DNA of 64,000 nt, from positions 1-64,000 of the forward strand of contig JAPVXR010000001.1 in the NCBI GenBank assembly GCA_027214385.1, written 5' to 3'. The notes under the pieces are model-generated. The model worked only from the letters and a program-made list of their open reading frames with translations. It ran no database searches and was not told where the DNA came from. The position numbers and the translations under genes were made by a program. The stretch is from Cryomorphaceae bacterium 1068. Its GTDB lineage: Bacteria; Bacteroidota; Bacteroidia; Flavobacteriales_D; Cryomorphaceae. Below, one piece after another: positions 34,387 to 43,160 of the stretch (within the stretch, counting starts at the first letter, position 1; each line of letters begins with the position of its first letter).

Positions 34387-36714
34387 ATGCTTAAAAGAAT
34401 ACTTTTAATTCTATCCCTGGTTCCCGCCGCGCTTTTTTCTCAGAGTTCAATAAATGAAGCAGTTCTCTACAATGGTGAAGCTCATGTTTCAATTCTCAAA
34501 TCAGAGATTAAAGATTTAGAGAAATTAGAGAATGTACTTTATATCGATGAGCACTTCTCGGATGAAGAGACATTTCAAGCAATTGTAACTCTCCCACAGC
34601 TTCAAGATTTCATTGACTTGGGCGTTAACTACACCGTTTTGGATCACCCCAATAAAGCTGTTGAGATTGAAATGATCGATCTCAAAACTTACAATCAAGC
34701 AAAGAGCACAGACTGTGGTACTTTTTTGACAGGATACCCATCCTATGACTTATACGAGCAAATGATGTTCGATTTTGCAATTGACTATCCTGAAATATGT
34801 CGCTATGAAGAAATAGAAACGCTTCCGAGTGGAAGAAAGCTATTAGCTGTAGTAATCTCAGATAATCCAGACGAAGTCGAAGATGAACCTCGATTTCTGT
34901 ACACCTCTAGTATTCATGGAGATGAAACTGCCGGTTATATGTTGATGATGCGAATGATTCAAGATATTCTTTGCAATTATTCGTCTGATGCTCAAGTAGC
35001 GAATCTGGTTGATAATGTTGAGATTTGGATAAATCCTTTGGCAAATCCAGACGGTACTTATGCTTTGGGAAACAATACATTAAACGGGGCGAGGAGAACC
35101 AATTCTAATTTTGTCGATCTCAACCGAAATTACCTCGATCCCGACGATGGTGCTAATCCGGACGGCAATCCCTATCAGGACGAGACTATCGCTTTTATGG
35201 AGCTTGCAGAAGATGTTCATTTCGATATGAGCAGCAATATGCATGGGGGAGTGGAAGTGGCAAATTATCCTTGGGATACTTGGTCATTTCTGCATGCAGA
35301 TGATGATTGGTGGGTACACGTTTGTCGGCAGTACGCCGATACCGCTCAGGAAAATTCACCATCGGGCTATTTCAATTTTCTCGACAATGGAATAACAAAT
35401 GGATATGCTTGGTATTCTGTGGCAGGAGGTCGTCAAGACTTTATGACCTATTTTCATCATGGTCGAGAATTGACTTTAGAGCTGAGCGATCAGAAATTAC
35501 TCTCTACTTCTCAATTTGACAATTTTTGGAATTATAACAGGAGCGCTCTTTACAATTATATGGAGCAATCTCTTTTCGGATTAAGGGGCATCGTGACCGA
35601 TGCGAACACCGGCGAGCCTATTGTCGCCAATGCCTATATCTTCAATCATGATATGGAGAATTCCGATGTTTATTCAAGATTGCCAAATGGAAATTATCAC
35701 CGCTATTTGCATGAAGGTTCTTACGACGTTACCTTTTCTGCTGATGGTTATCAGTCGCAAACCATCACCGTAAGCATTGAAAATGATGAATCGACTTTAC
35801 TAAATGTGGCTTTGATGCCTGATAACGTCTGCGATGTAGTGGCAGGGTCAATCTCTACTTTCAGTGCTCTTTCAAATCTTTGTGCAGGGGATAATTCACC
35901 TGATTTAATAGAGGTCGATGTTCAGGGAAACGTTGGTTTCGCTGGTGTTTTTGGTATTGTAGATCAAGCAAACAATGTGATGGGCTCTTCGCAGTCGGGA
36001 AATTTTAATGTCAACAACCTGTCGTCGGGTACGTATAGAATCAAGCATATGACTTATGCTCAAGGGGTTAATCCTTCCGTTTCGAATGCATCAGAGTTAG
36101 AAGGATGTTATGCACTTTCTAATAGTATCTTTTTCAGTGTGAATAGGGTAGAAGGTGGAGTGATTTCAACCAATGAGTCGACACAGGTATGTGGTGACGA
36201 TGGCCAGCCATCCACGATCAACTTTGTGTTAGTCGGTGCAGAAGGAGCAAATTCAAAGTGGGCCGTTCTCAACTCCGGTTTTACCGAAGTCATTTCGTCT
36301 GCGAATAGCCCCGAATTCAACTTTGATAATTTTGGATCAGGTGTTTATCGCGTCGTTCATGTTTCCTATTCAAATGGTGTTAATCTCGGCGAAGTAGATC
36401 CGCAGAATATCCAAGGCTGTTTGGACGTTTCTAACACGCTTACGATTACAGTCCAAAACTGTGCCTCAAACCTTACCCAATATACTTCCGGCCCTAATGC
36501 GTCGATACTCTTTACACCTGAAGTGCACGGAGATTATCAAGTGCAACTTTTGGATTTGAACGGACGTGTTTTGATGGATCTTTATTCAGGTGTATCAGAG
36601 GCAAACCGAGAGTTGCGATTGGACTTGAATACGACCCGTTTGGCGGCAGGAATTTATCTGATTCGAGCCATTGGAGGGGAGTCTTCAGAGATGAAGAAAA
36701 TTATGATTGAATAG
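34387..36714 (+). CDS. T9SS-exported M14 zinc carboxypeptidase
   Basis: This encodes 775 aa with a signal peptide (RILLILSLVPAALFSQ). The M14 catalytic domain spans about 110-390: zinc ligands in SSIHGDETAGY (His and Glu near 177-180), the NPDGT and RRTNSNFVDLNRNY substrate blocks, the third zinc His in SSNMHGG (about 284) and the catalytic Glu in TLELSDQK (about 364). A carboxypeptidase regulatory-like domain (LRGIVTDANTGEPIVANAYI) follows at about 395-475, then two Cys-containing repeats of about 100 residues, and a T9SS sorting-type C-terminus (VQLLDLNGRVLMDLYSG ... KKIMIE). It should act outside the cell on peptides. Its stop overlaps the convergent transporter gene by 14 bases. Confidence 0.92.
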   Translation: MLKRILLILSLVPAALFSQSSINEAVLYNGEAHVSILKSEIKDLEKLENVLYIDEHFSDEETFQAIVTLPQLQDFIDLGVNYTVLDHPNKAVEIEMIDLKTYNQAKSTDCGTFLTGYPSYDLYEQMMFDFAIDYPEICRYEEIETLPSGRKLLAVVISDNPDEVEDEPRFLYTSSIHGDETAGYMLMMRMIQDILCNYSSDAQVANLVDNVEIWINPLANPDGTYALGNNTLNGARRTNSNFVDLNRNYLDPDDGANPDGNPYQDETIAFMELAEDVHFDMSSNMHGGVEVANYPWDTWSFLHADDDWWVHVCRQYADTAQENSPSGYFNFLDNGITNGYAWYSVAGGRQDFMTYFHHGRELTLELSDQKLLSTSQFDNFWNYNRSALYNYMEQSLFGLRGIVTDANTGEPIVANAYIFNHDMENSDVYSRLPNGNYHRYLHEGSYDVTFSADGYQSQTITVSIENDESTLLNVALMPDNVCDVVAGSISTFSALSNLCAGDNSPDLIEVDVQGNVGFAGVFGIVDQANNVMGSSQSGNFNVNNLSSGTYRIKHMTYAQGVNPSVSNASELEGCYALSNSIFFSVNRVEGGVISTNESTQVCGDDGQPSTINFVLVGAEGANSKWAVLNSGFTEVISSANSPEFNFDNFGSGVYRVVHVSYSNGVNLGEVDPQNIQGCLDVSNTLTITVQNCASNLTQYTSGPNASILFTPEVHGDYQVQLLDLNGRVLMDLYSGVSEANRELRLDLNTTRLAAGIYLIRAIGGESSEMKKIMIE

Positions 36715-38014
36715 ATTCTTCTTTCGGCACTGCCAAAAGAAAAATAATACCAACTACGAAGATGGCTCCAATCGCCAGCACGGAATGGCGCAGATTACCG
36801 GTTAATTCAAAGATTAATCCGAAAGCCAATGTGCCGACTACGGTTCCTATTTTATCAGAAACATCGTAAAAGCTGAAATAAGAAGCATGGTCCAATGTGG
36901 TTTGAGGTAAGAACTTTGAGTAAGTACTGCGGCTTAAAGCTTGAATTCCTCCCATTACAAACCCTACGATTCCTGCAAGTACATAAAATTCGACGGGGGT
37001 AGTGATTTTGAAAGCCATCACACAAATTCCTATCCAGATGGTTACAGCTGTTAACAGGGCTTTTAGATTGCCATATTTAGAACTCAGCCAAGAGTGAAAG
37101 TAAGCGCCTATTATCGCGATGAATTGGATAATGAGAATGCTGATGATTAATCCCTCATCGGGCATTCCGGCAATTTCATTTTTAGCAAATCCAACCGCCA
37201 TGTACATCACTGTTTGGACACCCATGTTGAAGACGAAAAATGAAATCAGGTAGCGTTTCAATCTGGTAGTTTTTTTAAGCTCGTTCCAAACCTTTCTTAA
37301 TTCCACATAACCGCGGTAGAGATACTCCCCTTTTACTTTTTTGCCATACACATTGCCAGGCAAGCGGCTGAATGTGACTTGTGCAAAGCCAATCCACCAA
37401 ATACCAACCATCGCAAAAGAAACACGCGCAGGCATATCTCCATCGCTAAAACCGAATACTTCGGGATTCATAATCATGAATAGATTGACGATAAGCAATA
37501 TGATGCTACCGATGTATCCGAGTGAAAAGCCCTTAGCGCTCACGCTGTCTTGTCGGCCGATGGACGCTATTTCAGGTAAATAGGCATTGTAAAAAACCTG
37601 GCTCCCCGAATAGCCGATTCCCGCCATCATAGTCATCAGCAAGCCAAAGCCCAAAAAATTTGCATCGAAGAAGAAAAGCCCAACACAGGCCAGGCCTCCC
37701 AAGTAGCAGAAGAACTGCATAAATCGCTTTTTCTGCCCTGAATAGTCGGCTATACCCGAAAGTAGGGGCGAGATCAACGCGACAATCAGAAAAGATGCGG
37801 AAAGAGTGTAGGAATAGAGTGCCGTGTTTTTAAATGTACGACCAAGTAACTCCACTTCAGAGGTGGTGTTATTCTCAAAAAAAATGGGGAAGATAGACGA
37901 AGTGATGACAAGTGAATAGACCGAATTGGCCCAGTCGTACATGGCCCATCCATTTATTGTTTTCTCGTCATCTTTGGTTATGGCACTGTTAAGCGCCCCT
38001 TCGGCCATTTGCAT
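36701..38014 (-). CDS. UMF1-family MFS transporter (Atg22-like)
   Basis: This 437-aa membrane protein has about 12 hydrophobic spans. The N-terminus GWAMYDWANSVYSLVITSSIFP is the hallmark of the UMF1/Atg22-like group of the major facilitator superfamily. GIADYSGQKKRFM in the first loop corresponds to the MFS loop 2-3 motif. The substrate is unknown; yeast Atg22 exports amino acids from the vacuole. An ATG two codons further in (38008) is an equally good start. No transport partner lies nearby. Confidence 0.88.
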   Translation of the reverse strand: MQMAEGALNSAITKDDEKTINGWAMYDWANSVYSLVITSSIFPIFFENNTTSEVELLGRTFKNTALYSYTLSASFLIVALISPLLSGIADYSGQKKRFMQFFCYLGGLACVGLFFFDANFLGFGLLMTMMAGIGYSGSQVFYNAYLPEIASIGRQDSVSAKGFSLGYIGSIILLIVNLFMIMNPEVFGFSDGDMPARVSFAMVGIWWIGFAQVTFSRLPGNVYGKKVKGEYLYRGYVELRKVWNELKKTTRLKRYLISFFVFNMGVQTVMYMAVGFAKNEIAGMPDEGLIISILIIQFIAIIGAYFHSWLSSKYGNLKALLTAVTIWIGICVMAFKITTPVEFYVLAGIVGFVMGGIQALSRSTYSKFLPQTTLDHASYFSFYDVSDKIGTVVGTLAFGLIFELTGNLRHSVLAIGAIFVVGIIFLLAVPKEESIQS

Positions 38015-38061
38015 TTGTGAAAAATAGAAAAATCAATTGAACGGTAGTGTTCTTCTCACAA

Positions 38062-39285
38062 TCACATATTCACAATGAAAAACTCAACTCTTCTGTTTCG
38101 GGCTCTGCCTGCCTCTGTAGAATTGATTTCAATAGGATCTTTTTCCCCAAACCCTTTTGCACTTATCCTGTTTTCAGAAAGACCTTGTTCCAATAGCCAC
38201 GTCTTAACCGACTGTGCCCGCCTCTCACTTAAGACCAGGTTATACTCATCTTCACCACGGTCGTCTGTGTAACCGCGAAGCTCAATACTCATCTCAGGGT
38301 AGTCTTTCAGAATTCTATTCAGGGCGTTCAGCTGGACCAATGATTCGTCTAGGAGCTTGGCTTCATTCGTTTCGAAGAATACATTGCGCAAAGCGATGCT
38401 CTTACCTTTTTCAAGTATCAACGGTGGAGTGGAAGGGGCGCAGTCAATTTCGCCACTTTCATCAATACGTGTCAAACAGAAATCATCAAAGTAATACCGA
38501 ACCATGAAGTAGAGTGAACTCGGGTCTCGTCCTGTCTCGGGTATATTATTCCAATCTGATTCGGGTTTTGAGAAGTTCGGTATAGCTTCGGAACTCTTGT
38601 CTCCTTTCTTTCTCTTTTTGGCTTTTTTCTTTTGGGCTTTAATGTACTTTTTCTGTTCGTCGGGAGGAAGGTACAGCCAGCTGTTATCCACTTCATCTTT
38701 GTCCGATTTCTTTACGGGTACAATATTGTTCCATGACTCAGCTCTTCTTATCTCCTCTGTTTGAGTCGCGGCAAAGTAACCTATGGTTAAAAACTTCTCA
38801 CCTCCTTTGGCCGCGTAGGTGCCACTGAGCTCAAACCAGTCAAAGCGACTGCTGTCGGGGAGCTCAAGGCTGAGTTGTGGTTGCAAATAGAGATCGCCCG
38901 GTATATGGGTGTCCAATCTTACTTCTCCAAAATGCACCCCGATTAGTGTCTGCAAGTTATCATTGAAGCACTTTGCACGCATCAGTCGAGCCATCACCTT
39001 TAATTCGTAAGTCACTCCTGCTTTGAGTGGTTCAAGCAGCTTTACGTGTAGAAATTCATTCTCACGATTGTTATACATGCAAAGCCCGTTCACGTAATCA
39101 CCATTGTGGGCTTTGTGTAGACTAGACGAGTCAGCCTTTTCATAATGATAATATGGTCCCTGAGGCTGTACCCATTGGTATTCGATTTCGCTAAACACTT
39201 CCTCAAAGCCGGGATTGGGAATGAGGTTTTGGCTTTGAGCCAAATAAGAAATGAATACAAAACCAAAAGCAGACCACCACTTCAT
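38062..39285 (-). CDS. OmpA-family protein with N-terminal jelly-roll-like domain (second of a pair)
   Basis: This encodes 407 aa from the ATG at 39285, which gives a clean signal peptide (MKWWSAFGFVFISYLAQSQ); the frame is open to 39351. The mature start NLIPNPGFEE and the following beta-rich region (about 20-250) look like a carbohydrate-binding-type jelly roll. A basic, lysine-rich segment (KKYIKAQKKKAKKRKKG) follows. The last 115 residues are an OmpA peptidoglycan-binding domain: VFFETNEAKLLDES, IELRGYTDDRGEDEYNLVLSERRAQSV and NRRVEFFIV. It is related to the upstream gene and probably in the same operon. Confidence 0.87.
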   Translation of the reverse strand: MKWWSAFGFVFISYLAQSQNLIPNPGFEEVFSEIEYQWVQPQGPYYHYEKADSSSLHKAHNGDYVNGLCMYNNRENEFLHVKLLEPLKAGVTYELKVMARLMRAKCFNDNLQTLIGVHFGEVRLDTHIPGDLYLQPQLSLELPDSSRFDWFELSGTYAAKGGEKFLTIGYFAATQTEEIRRAESWNNIVPVKKSDKDEVDNSWLYLPPDEQKKYIKAQKKKAKKRKKGDKSSEAIPNFSKPESDWNNIPETGRDPSSLYFMVRYYFDDFCLTRIDESGEIDCAPSTPPLILEKGKSIALRNVFFETNEAKLLDESLVQLNALNRILKDYPEMSIELRGYTDDRGEDEYNLVLSERRAQSVKTWLLEQGLSENRISAKGFGEKDPIEINSTEAGRARNRRVEFFIVNM

Positions 39286-39351
39286 AAGGTGAATATAAGG
39301 CAAAAGAAAAGCGCTTCGATGAGCGCCTTTCTTTAGCATTGACAGGGTCAA

Positions 39352-40536
39352 TTAAAATACAATTTTAAACTCTACTCTTCGGTTTTTGGCTAGTGAAAGT
39401 GGAGTTGTCATTGTAGAGACAGGTTGCTTATCATCCATAGACTTTGTGACAATCCTACCTCGGTCTATACCTTTTTCAGCCATATATTCTCTCGTATTTT
39501 TTGCTCTGTTCTCGGCCAGAGATTTCAAACTCATTTCACTCTTTGCCAATTCGACCTCTTCTTTGTCTGAGTGACCAATTACTTCTACGCGCATTGCCGG
39601 ATTCACTTCCATAAGCGCTACTATCTCATCGATTGTGCGCTTTGCAGAAGAGACCAACTCATCTTTATACTGATAGAAATAAGCATCGATTGCCTCCACT
39701 TTTTCCCCCACAGGCATATCGTCAGGAATTTGAACACTGGCAGAGTATATGATCTTGCTATCGGGAATTTTTGTATTGCTGCATCCACAATTTTCTGTCG
39801 CTTCAACTTGTCTTACCTCAACTGCATCGATGTAGTAATAAGCTGCCGGTTCGCTTCCATCTTCATATTCAGAAGATACTTCCATGGTTTCGTAAGCGGT
39901 TTTTTCGTCGCTAGAAAAGTTTCCAATGGCCAAATAGCGTTCACCACCTTTGGCATTGTAGCGCTTGCAGTATTCCCACCAACCTTCAGAAATGGTTACG
40001 ACCTCATTCTTGTCTGTCAAGATCGCATCATCTCTTGTGATCGACGTTTCCCCTTTCTTTGAGACTTCTTTGCTTGATATCACTACTCCCAAGTTGTTTG
40101 CAGCGTAAAGACTTCTTTCTGCTAATGAAGCTCTGAATTTAATGCAATAGAGGGCGTTCTCATCCATTTTTTCTTTGAGCTGCACACCTATGTAGGTCCT
40201 TGGCTCACGGCTTCGAGGACTGTAGGCGTGAATCCCTGCATAGTTTTCTCCATCGAAAGGCATTTCAGTACCGTACATATTGTCAGGGGCTTTCACGTAT
40301 CGACTTCTCGTTTGACTTGAGAATAACTCTGATAAAGCTGAAGTAGGATCGTACCATCCTTCAGCCAGATTGAATTCGTCATATCTGCGGAGATCTTCAT
40401 CTTCAACCATGGTTTCAAAGCTCCAGTTGGGCACCAGGTTGTCTTTGTCTTCTTCTTGTTCTATTTCCTCTTGAGCCCAGCCAATATTGGCAAGAGCCAT
40501 TAAGGCAAAAAACAGACTAATGTTGAATTTATTCAT
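39352..40536 (-). CDS. OmpA-family protein with N-terminal jelly-roll-like domain (first of a pair)
   Basis: This encodes 394 aa. A signal peptide ([19 protein letters not shown]) is followed by an acidic linker and [11 protein letters not shown], the same opening as its neighbour. Residues about 35-260 form the jelly-roll-like region ([32 protein letters not shown]). The OmpA C-terminal domain (about 275-394) has [33 protein letters not shown] and [13 protein letters not shown], a somewhat divergent version of the peptidoglycan-binding site. Its start overlaps the hemE stop by 8 bases, pointing to coupled translation. Confidence 0.87.
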   Translation of the reverse strand: MNKFNISLFFALMALANIGWAQEEIEQEEDKDNLVPNWSFETMVEDEDLRRYDEFNLAEGWYDPTSALSELFSSQTRSRYVKAPDNMYGTEMPFDGENYAGIHAYSPRSREPRTYIGVQLKEKMDENALYCIKFRASLAERSLYAANNLGVVISSKEVSKKGETSITRDDAILTDKNEVVTISEGWWEYCKRYNAKGGERYLAIGNFSSDEKTAYETMEVSSEYEDGSEPAAYYYIDAVEVRQVEATENCGCSNTKIPDSKIIYSASVQIPDDMPVGEKVEAIDAYFYQYKDELVSSAKRTIDEIVALMEVNPAMRVEVIGHSDKEEVELAKSEMSLKSLAENRAKNTREYMAEKGIDRGRIVTKSMDDKQPVSTMTTPLSLAKNRRVEFKIVF

Positions 40537-41560
40537 GTCGGTATTCTTTAACTGTATTTATAAAGGTTCGAACAGCCTCGGGTTTCATGTCGGGGTATAC
40601 TCCGTGACCGAGATTGGCAATATGAAGATGACTGCCGAATGCTGCCATCATTGTTGTGGTATGTTTTACAATATCCTTGCCGGATGAATAAAGCACCGCA
40701 GGGTCCAAGTTACCTTGAAGTGTTTTGCCCCTTGATTGTTCTTTAGCAAATTCGACAGGTACGTTCCAGTCCAATCCAATGGTATTGCAAGAGAGTTCGG
40801 CTAGGTCAGATATACTGAAATTAGCCCCCTTGGCAAATAAGGTAATTGGAACGAGGCCAGTCAAAGCATCCGTTATCTGCTTCATATAAGGCAAGGCAAA
40901 ACTCTTATAGAGCTCAGGACTTAGAACACTTGCCCACGAATCGAATATCTGCAATAGATTAGCACCGGCATCTACCTGACCTTTCAAATAAGCGATGGTA
41001 GAGTCGGTAATCATTTGCATCAATTTATTGGCAAGCTCAGGCTCGGAGTAGAGCATAGCTCTCGCTTTAGAAAATGTCTTGGAGCCGCTTCCTTCTACCA
41101 TGTAGCAGAAAATGGTAAATGGTGCTCCTGCAAAACCTATCAAGGGAACACGTCCGTCTAATTCTTTTACCGTAAGGGTTATGGCATCGTAAACATAGGA
41201 GAGCTCGGCAGGGTCAGAAACCTTGATTTTGTCTAAGTCAGCTTTTGAGGCGATCGTATTTCTGAAGATGGGTCCTTTTTTTTCCACCATTTCATACGGA
41301 AGGCCCATGGCTTCAGGGATAACCAAAATATCGGAAAAGATGATCGCTGCATCTACATCGAGGATATCAACGGGTTGTATAGTCACTTCAGCAGCCCGCT
41401 CGGGTGTCTCTACCAATTCCTTAAATCCTGAAAGGCTGGACCTGACGGCTCGGTATTCGGGCAGAATTCTTCCTGCTTGCCTCATTAACCAAACGGGTGT
41501 TCTTTCCGTTTTTTCGCCGCGTGCAGCTCTGAGTAGTAAATCGTTTTTAAGTGTCGTCAT
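40529..41560 (-). CDS. hemE: Uroporphyrinogen decarboxylase
   Basis: This 343-aa enzyme converts uroporphyrinogen III to coproporphyrinogen III in haem synthesis. The ATG at 41560 is chosen because it gives the family N-terminus [33 protein letters not shown]; the frame stays open upstream to 41614. The conserved Asp of the active site lies in [32 protein letters not shown] and [12 protein letters not shown] are further conserved blocks. No other haem gene is adjacent. It overlaps the OmpA-family gene that follows. Confidence 0.96.
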   Translation of the reverse strand: MTTLKNDLLLRAARGEKTERTPVWLMRQAGRILPEYRAVRSSLSGFKELVETPERAAEVTIQPVDILDVDAAIIFSDILVIPEAMGLPYEMVEKKGPIFRNTIASKADLDKIKVSDPAELSYVYDAITLTVKELDGRVPLIGFAGAPFTIFCYMVEGSGSKTFSKARAMLYSEPELANKLMQMITDSTIAYLKGQVDAGANLLQIFDSWASVLSPELYKSFALPYMKQITDALTGLVPITLFAKGANFSISDLAELSCNTIGLDWNVPVEFAKEQSRGKTLQGNLDPAVLYSSGKDIVKHTTTMMAAFGSHLHIANLGHGVYPDMKPEAVRTFINTVKEYRHE

Positions 41561-41601
41561 TGTTAGAAGCGCCAAAAATAATCGATTTCCAGAGACAAGA
41601 C

Positions 41602-42171
41602 TTAAAACCGGCAACCAAACCGAACGGAAAAGAATCGTCCGATCACTTCTCTTGTACCCGCAATATTGGAAAAGCCGCCACCGGGCAGCCTCACAGGCTC
41701 ATTAGGTACTTGGTATTCTTTATAAGTTATTCCAAGGGATACGGTGAAATGAATATTCTCAAAAGCCTGATTAGAAAACCCCATGAACGGATTAATGTAG
41801 CGATCCCAGCTATTATCGTCACCTCCGTAGTAGGCGCCTATTGAACCACCCAACATAATTCTGGTGGAGCCATTTCCCGGCAAATACCTGAACTCGCCGA
41901 ATAATGGAAGAAACCGTTCTGATTCGTAAAGATGTAAGCCTGTACCCGCACCAACTGTTAATTGATCGCCTAATTCAATTCCGTAAGAAGTTTGGAGTCC
42001 AGCCATGGTCACACTCTCCACATCAAGAATGCCGAAGGCCATGTTGAACTCTACGGTGAACAGGGAGTTGAGCTTTTTTTCTTTCGTGTATTTCCTTTCC
42101 TCAAAATCTGAGTCCTGAGCACATATGCCTAGCGAGATAAGGGTAAGAAGAAGAGAAAAGACAAACCGCAT
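41602..42171 (-). CDS. Exported beta-barrel-like hypothetical protein
   Basis: This encodes 189 aa from the ATG at 42171, giving a signal peptide [19 protein letters not shown]; the frame is open further to 42270. The rest alternates hydrophobic and polar residues with Gly turns ([50 protein letters not shown]) and ends in an aromatic Phe, as outer-membrane barrels do. No named family was recognised. It lies 41 bases upstream of hemE on the same strand. Confidence 0.72.
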   Translation of the reverse strand: MRFVFSLLLTLISLGICAQDSDFEERKYTKEKKLNSLFTVEFNMAFGILDVESVTMAGLQTSYGIELGDQLTVGAGTGLHLYESERFLPLFGEFRYLPGNGSTRIMLGGSIGAYYGGDDNSWDRYINPFMGFSNQAFENIHFTVSLGITYKEYQVPNEPVRLPGGGFSNIAGTREVIGRFFSVRFGCRF

Positions 42172-42324
42172 TAAACCGTTTAGAATTTTAAATATAGATC
42201 GATCACCGAAGAATATAAAACAGAGAGGAATTAACAAGTCAAAAAACATCTTTAATTCTATACCTGTCAAAGGGTTTTACGTTAATCAAAACAGGCAAAG
42301 CATTGCGTAGGTTCCCCTCCAAAC

Positions 42325-42358
42325 AAAAAAACCGCACTGGGATAACAGTGCGGTTTTT
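42325..42358 (-). terminator. Intrinsic terminator of the barrel gene at 42378
   Basis: AAAAACCGCACTG pairs perfectly with CAGTGCGGTTTTT around GGATAA. The arrangement could work in both directions but fits the leftward gene that ends at 42378. Confidence 0.85.
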
Positions 42359-42377
42359 AAAATAGTGTATTGATTTT

Positions 42378-42938
42378 TTAGAAGTTGTAAGCGGCTCGTA
42401 TACCTAAATAATCGGCATTCGCGTCATCACCGGTAACGATTTGGTATTTCAGACCAACTGAAATCGCCTCAGTGACGAAGTAACCTACTTCAGGAGCAAT
42501 ACTGAAGTCAGTAGAACTGTCGGATTCATCTCCAATGCTCACACTGGTAATGTGAAAACCAAGAAGTGCAGATAGGAATAGTCCTTCTTTTTGTTCAGAT
42601 AAGTAGTAACGCCCACCTACTTGCAGCGGAATCTGAGTTACGCTGTAATCCAGGGTCTCTGTTCCAATCGTAAAATCAGGATTGATCACAGGTACCTCAA
42701 TGTCATCAGTAGCATAAAAAATTACTCCTGCATGAGCGAGTACTGCAAAATTATCAGATAGACCGATTTCGTAGGTTCCCGATCCACCGATTCCGAAATT
42801 CACACCTGCATCAGCCCAGTCTCCAAGAGGAATTGCTATTTCAAGACCTGCTGAACCGAAGCTCTCCTGAGCATTCGCATTGTTCATAGCAAAAGTAAAA
42901 GCAGCAACGAGTGCCAATAGACTAAATACCTTTTTCAT
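42378..42938 (-). CDS. Outer-membrane beta-barrel protein
   Basis: This encodes 186 aa with a signal peptide (MKKVFSLLALVAAFTFAMNNANAQ) and a predicted small 8-strand barrel: GLEIAIPLGDWADAG, GIGGSGTYEIGLSDNFAVLAHAG, IPLQVGGRYYLS, PEVGYFVTEAISVGLKYQIV and a terminal aromatic strand IRAAYNF. It belongs to the broad porin-like outer-membrane-barrel group of Bacteroidota; a specific role cannot be given. It has its own promoter and terminator. Confidence 0.85.
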   Translation of the reverse strand: MKKVFSLLALVAAFTFAMNNANAQESFGSAGLEIAIPLGDWADAGVNFGIGGSGTYEIGLSDNFAVLAHAGVIFYATDDIEVPVINPDFTIGTETLDYSVTQIPLQVGGRYYLSEQKEGLFLSALLGFHITSVSIGDESDSSTDFSIAPEVGYFVTEAISVGLKYQIVTGDDANADYLGIRAAYNF

Positions 42939-42963
42939 TGTTTTATGGTTTATTGTTTCGGGG

Positions 42964-42993
42964 CGAATTTAGTTATGGATATTGATTTGCAAA
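42964..42993 (-). promoter_or_regulatory. Promoter of the barrel gene at 42378
   Basis: On the minus strand TTTG (42993-42990), 18 bases, then TAAATTCG (42971-42964), one mismatch from TAnnTTTG. It lies about 26 bases upstream of the start codon. Confidence 0.5.
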
Positions 42994-43007
42994 CTGACTT
43001 TTATCAC

Positions 43008-43019
43008 ATTGTATACAAT
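43008..43019. promoter_or_regulatory. 12-bp palindrome upstream of the barrel-gene promoter
   Basis: ATTGTATACAAT is a perfect palindrome about 15 bases upstream of the -33 element, a position suited to an activator or repressor. It could also be chance in AT-rich DNA. Confidence 0.3.
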
Positions 43020-43102
43020 AATTGTGTTAATGCGTTGATATTCAAATTGTAAATTTTTTAATTAGATGAGCCTTGACAAGGGCAGTAGATACAATTGGTA
43101 TC

Positions 43103-43132
43103 AAAAAAGCCATCGTATGAAACGATGGCTTT
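43103..43132 (-). terminator. Intrinsic terminator of the aconitase gene
   Basis: AAAGCCATCGT pairs with ACGATGGCTTT around ATGA; the minus strand continues with a T-run. It lies about 30 bases past the aconitase stop codon. Confidence 0.8.
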
Positions 43133-43160
43133 GGAATTTTAATAGAGGAAATATACCCGA

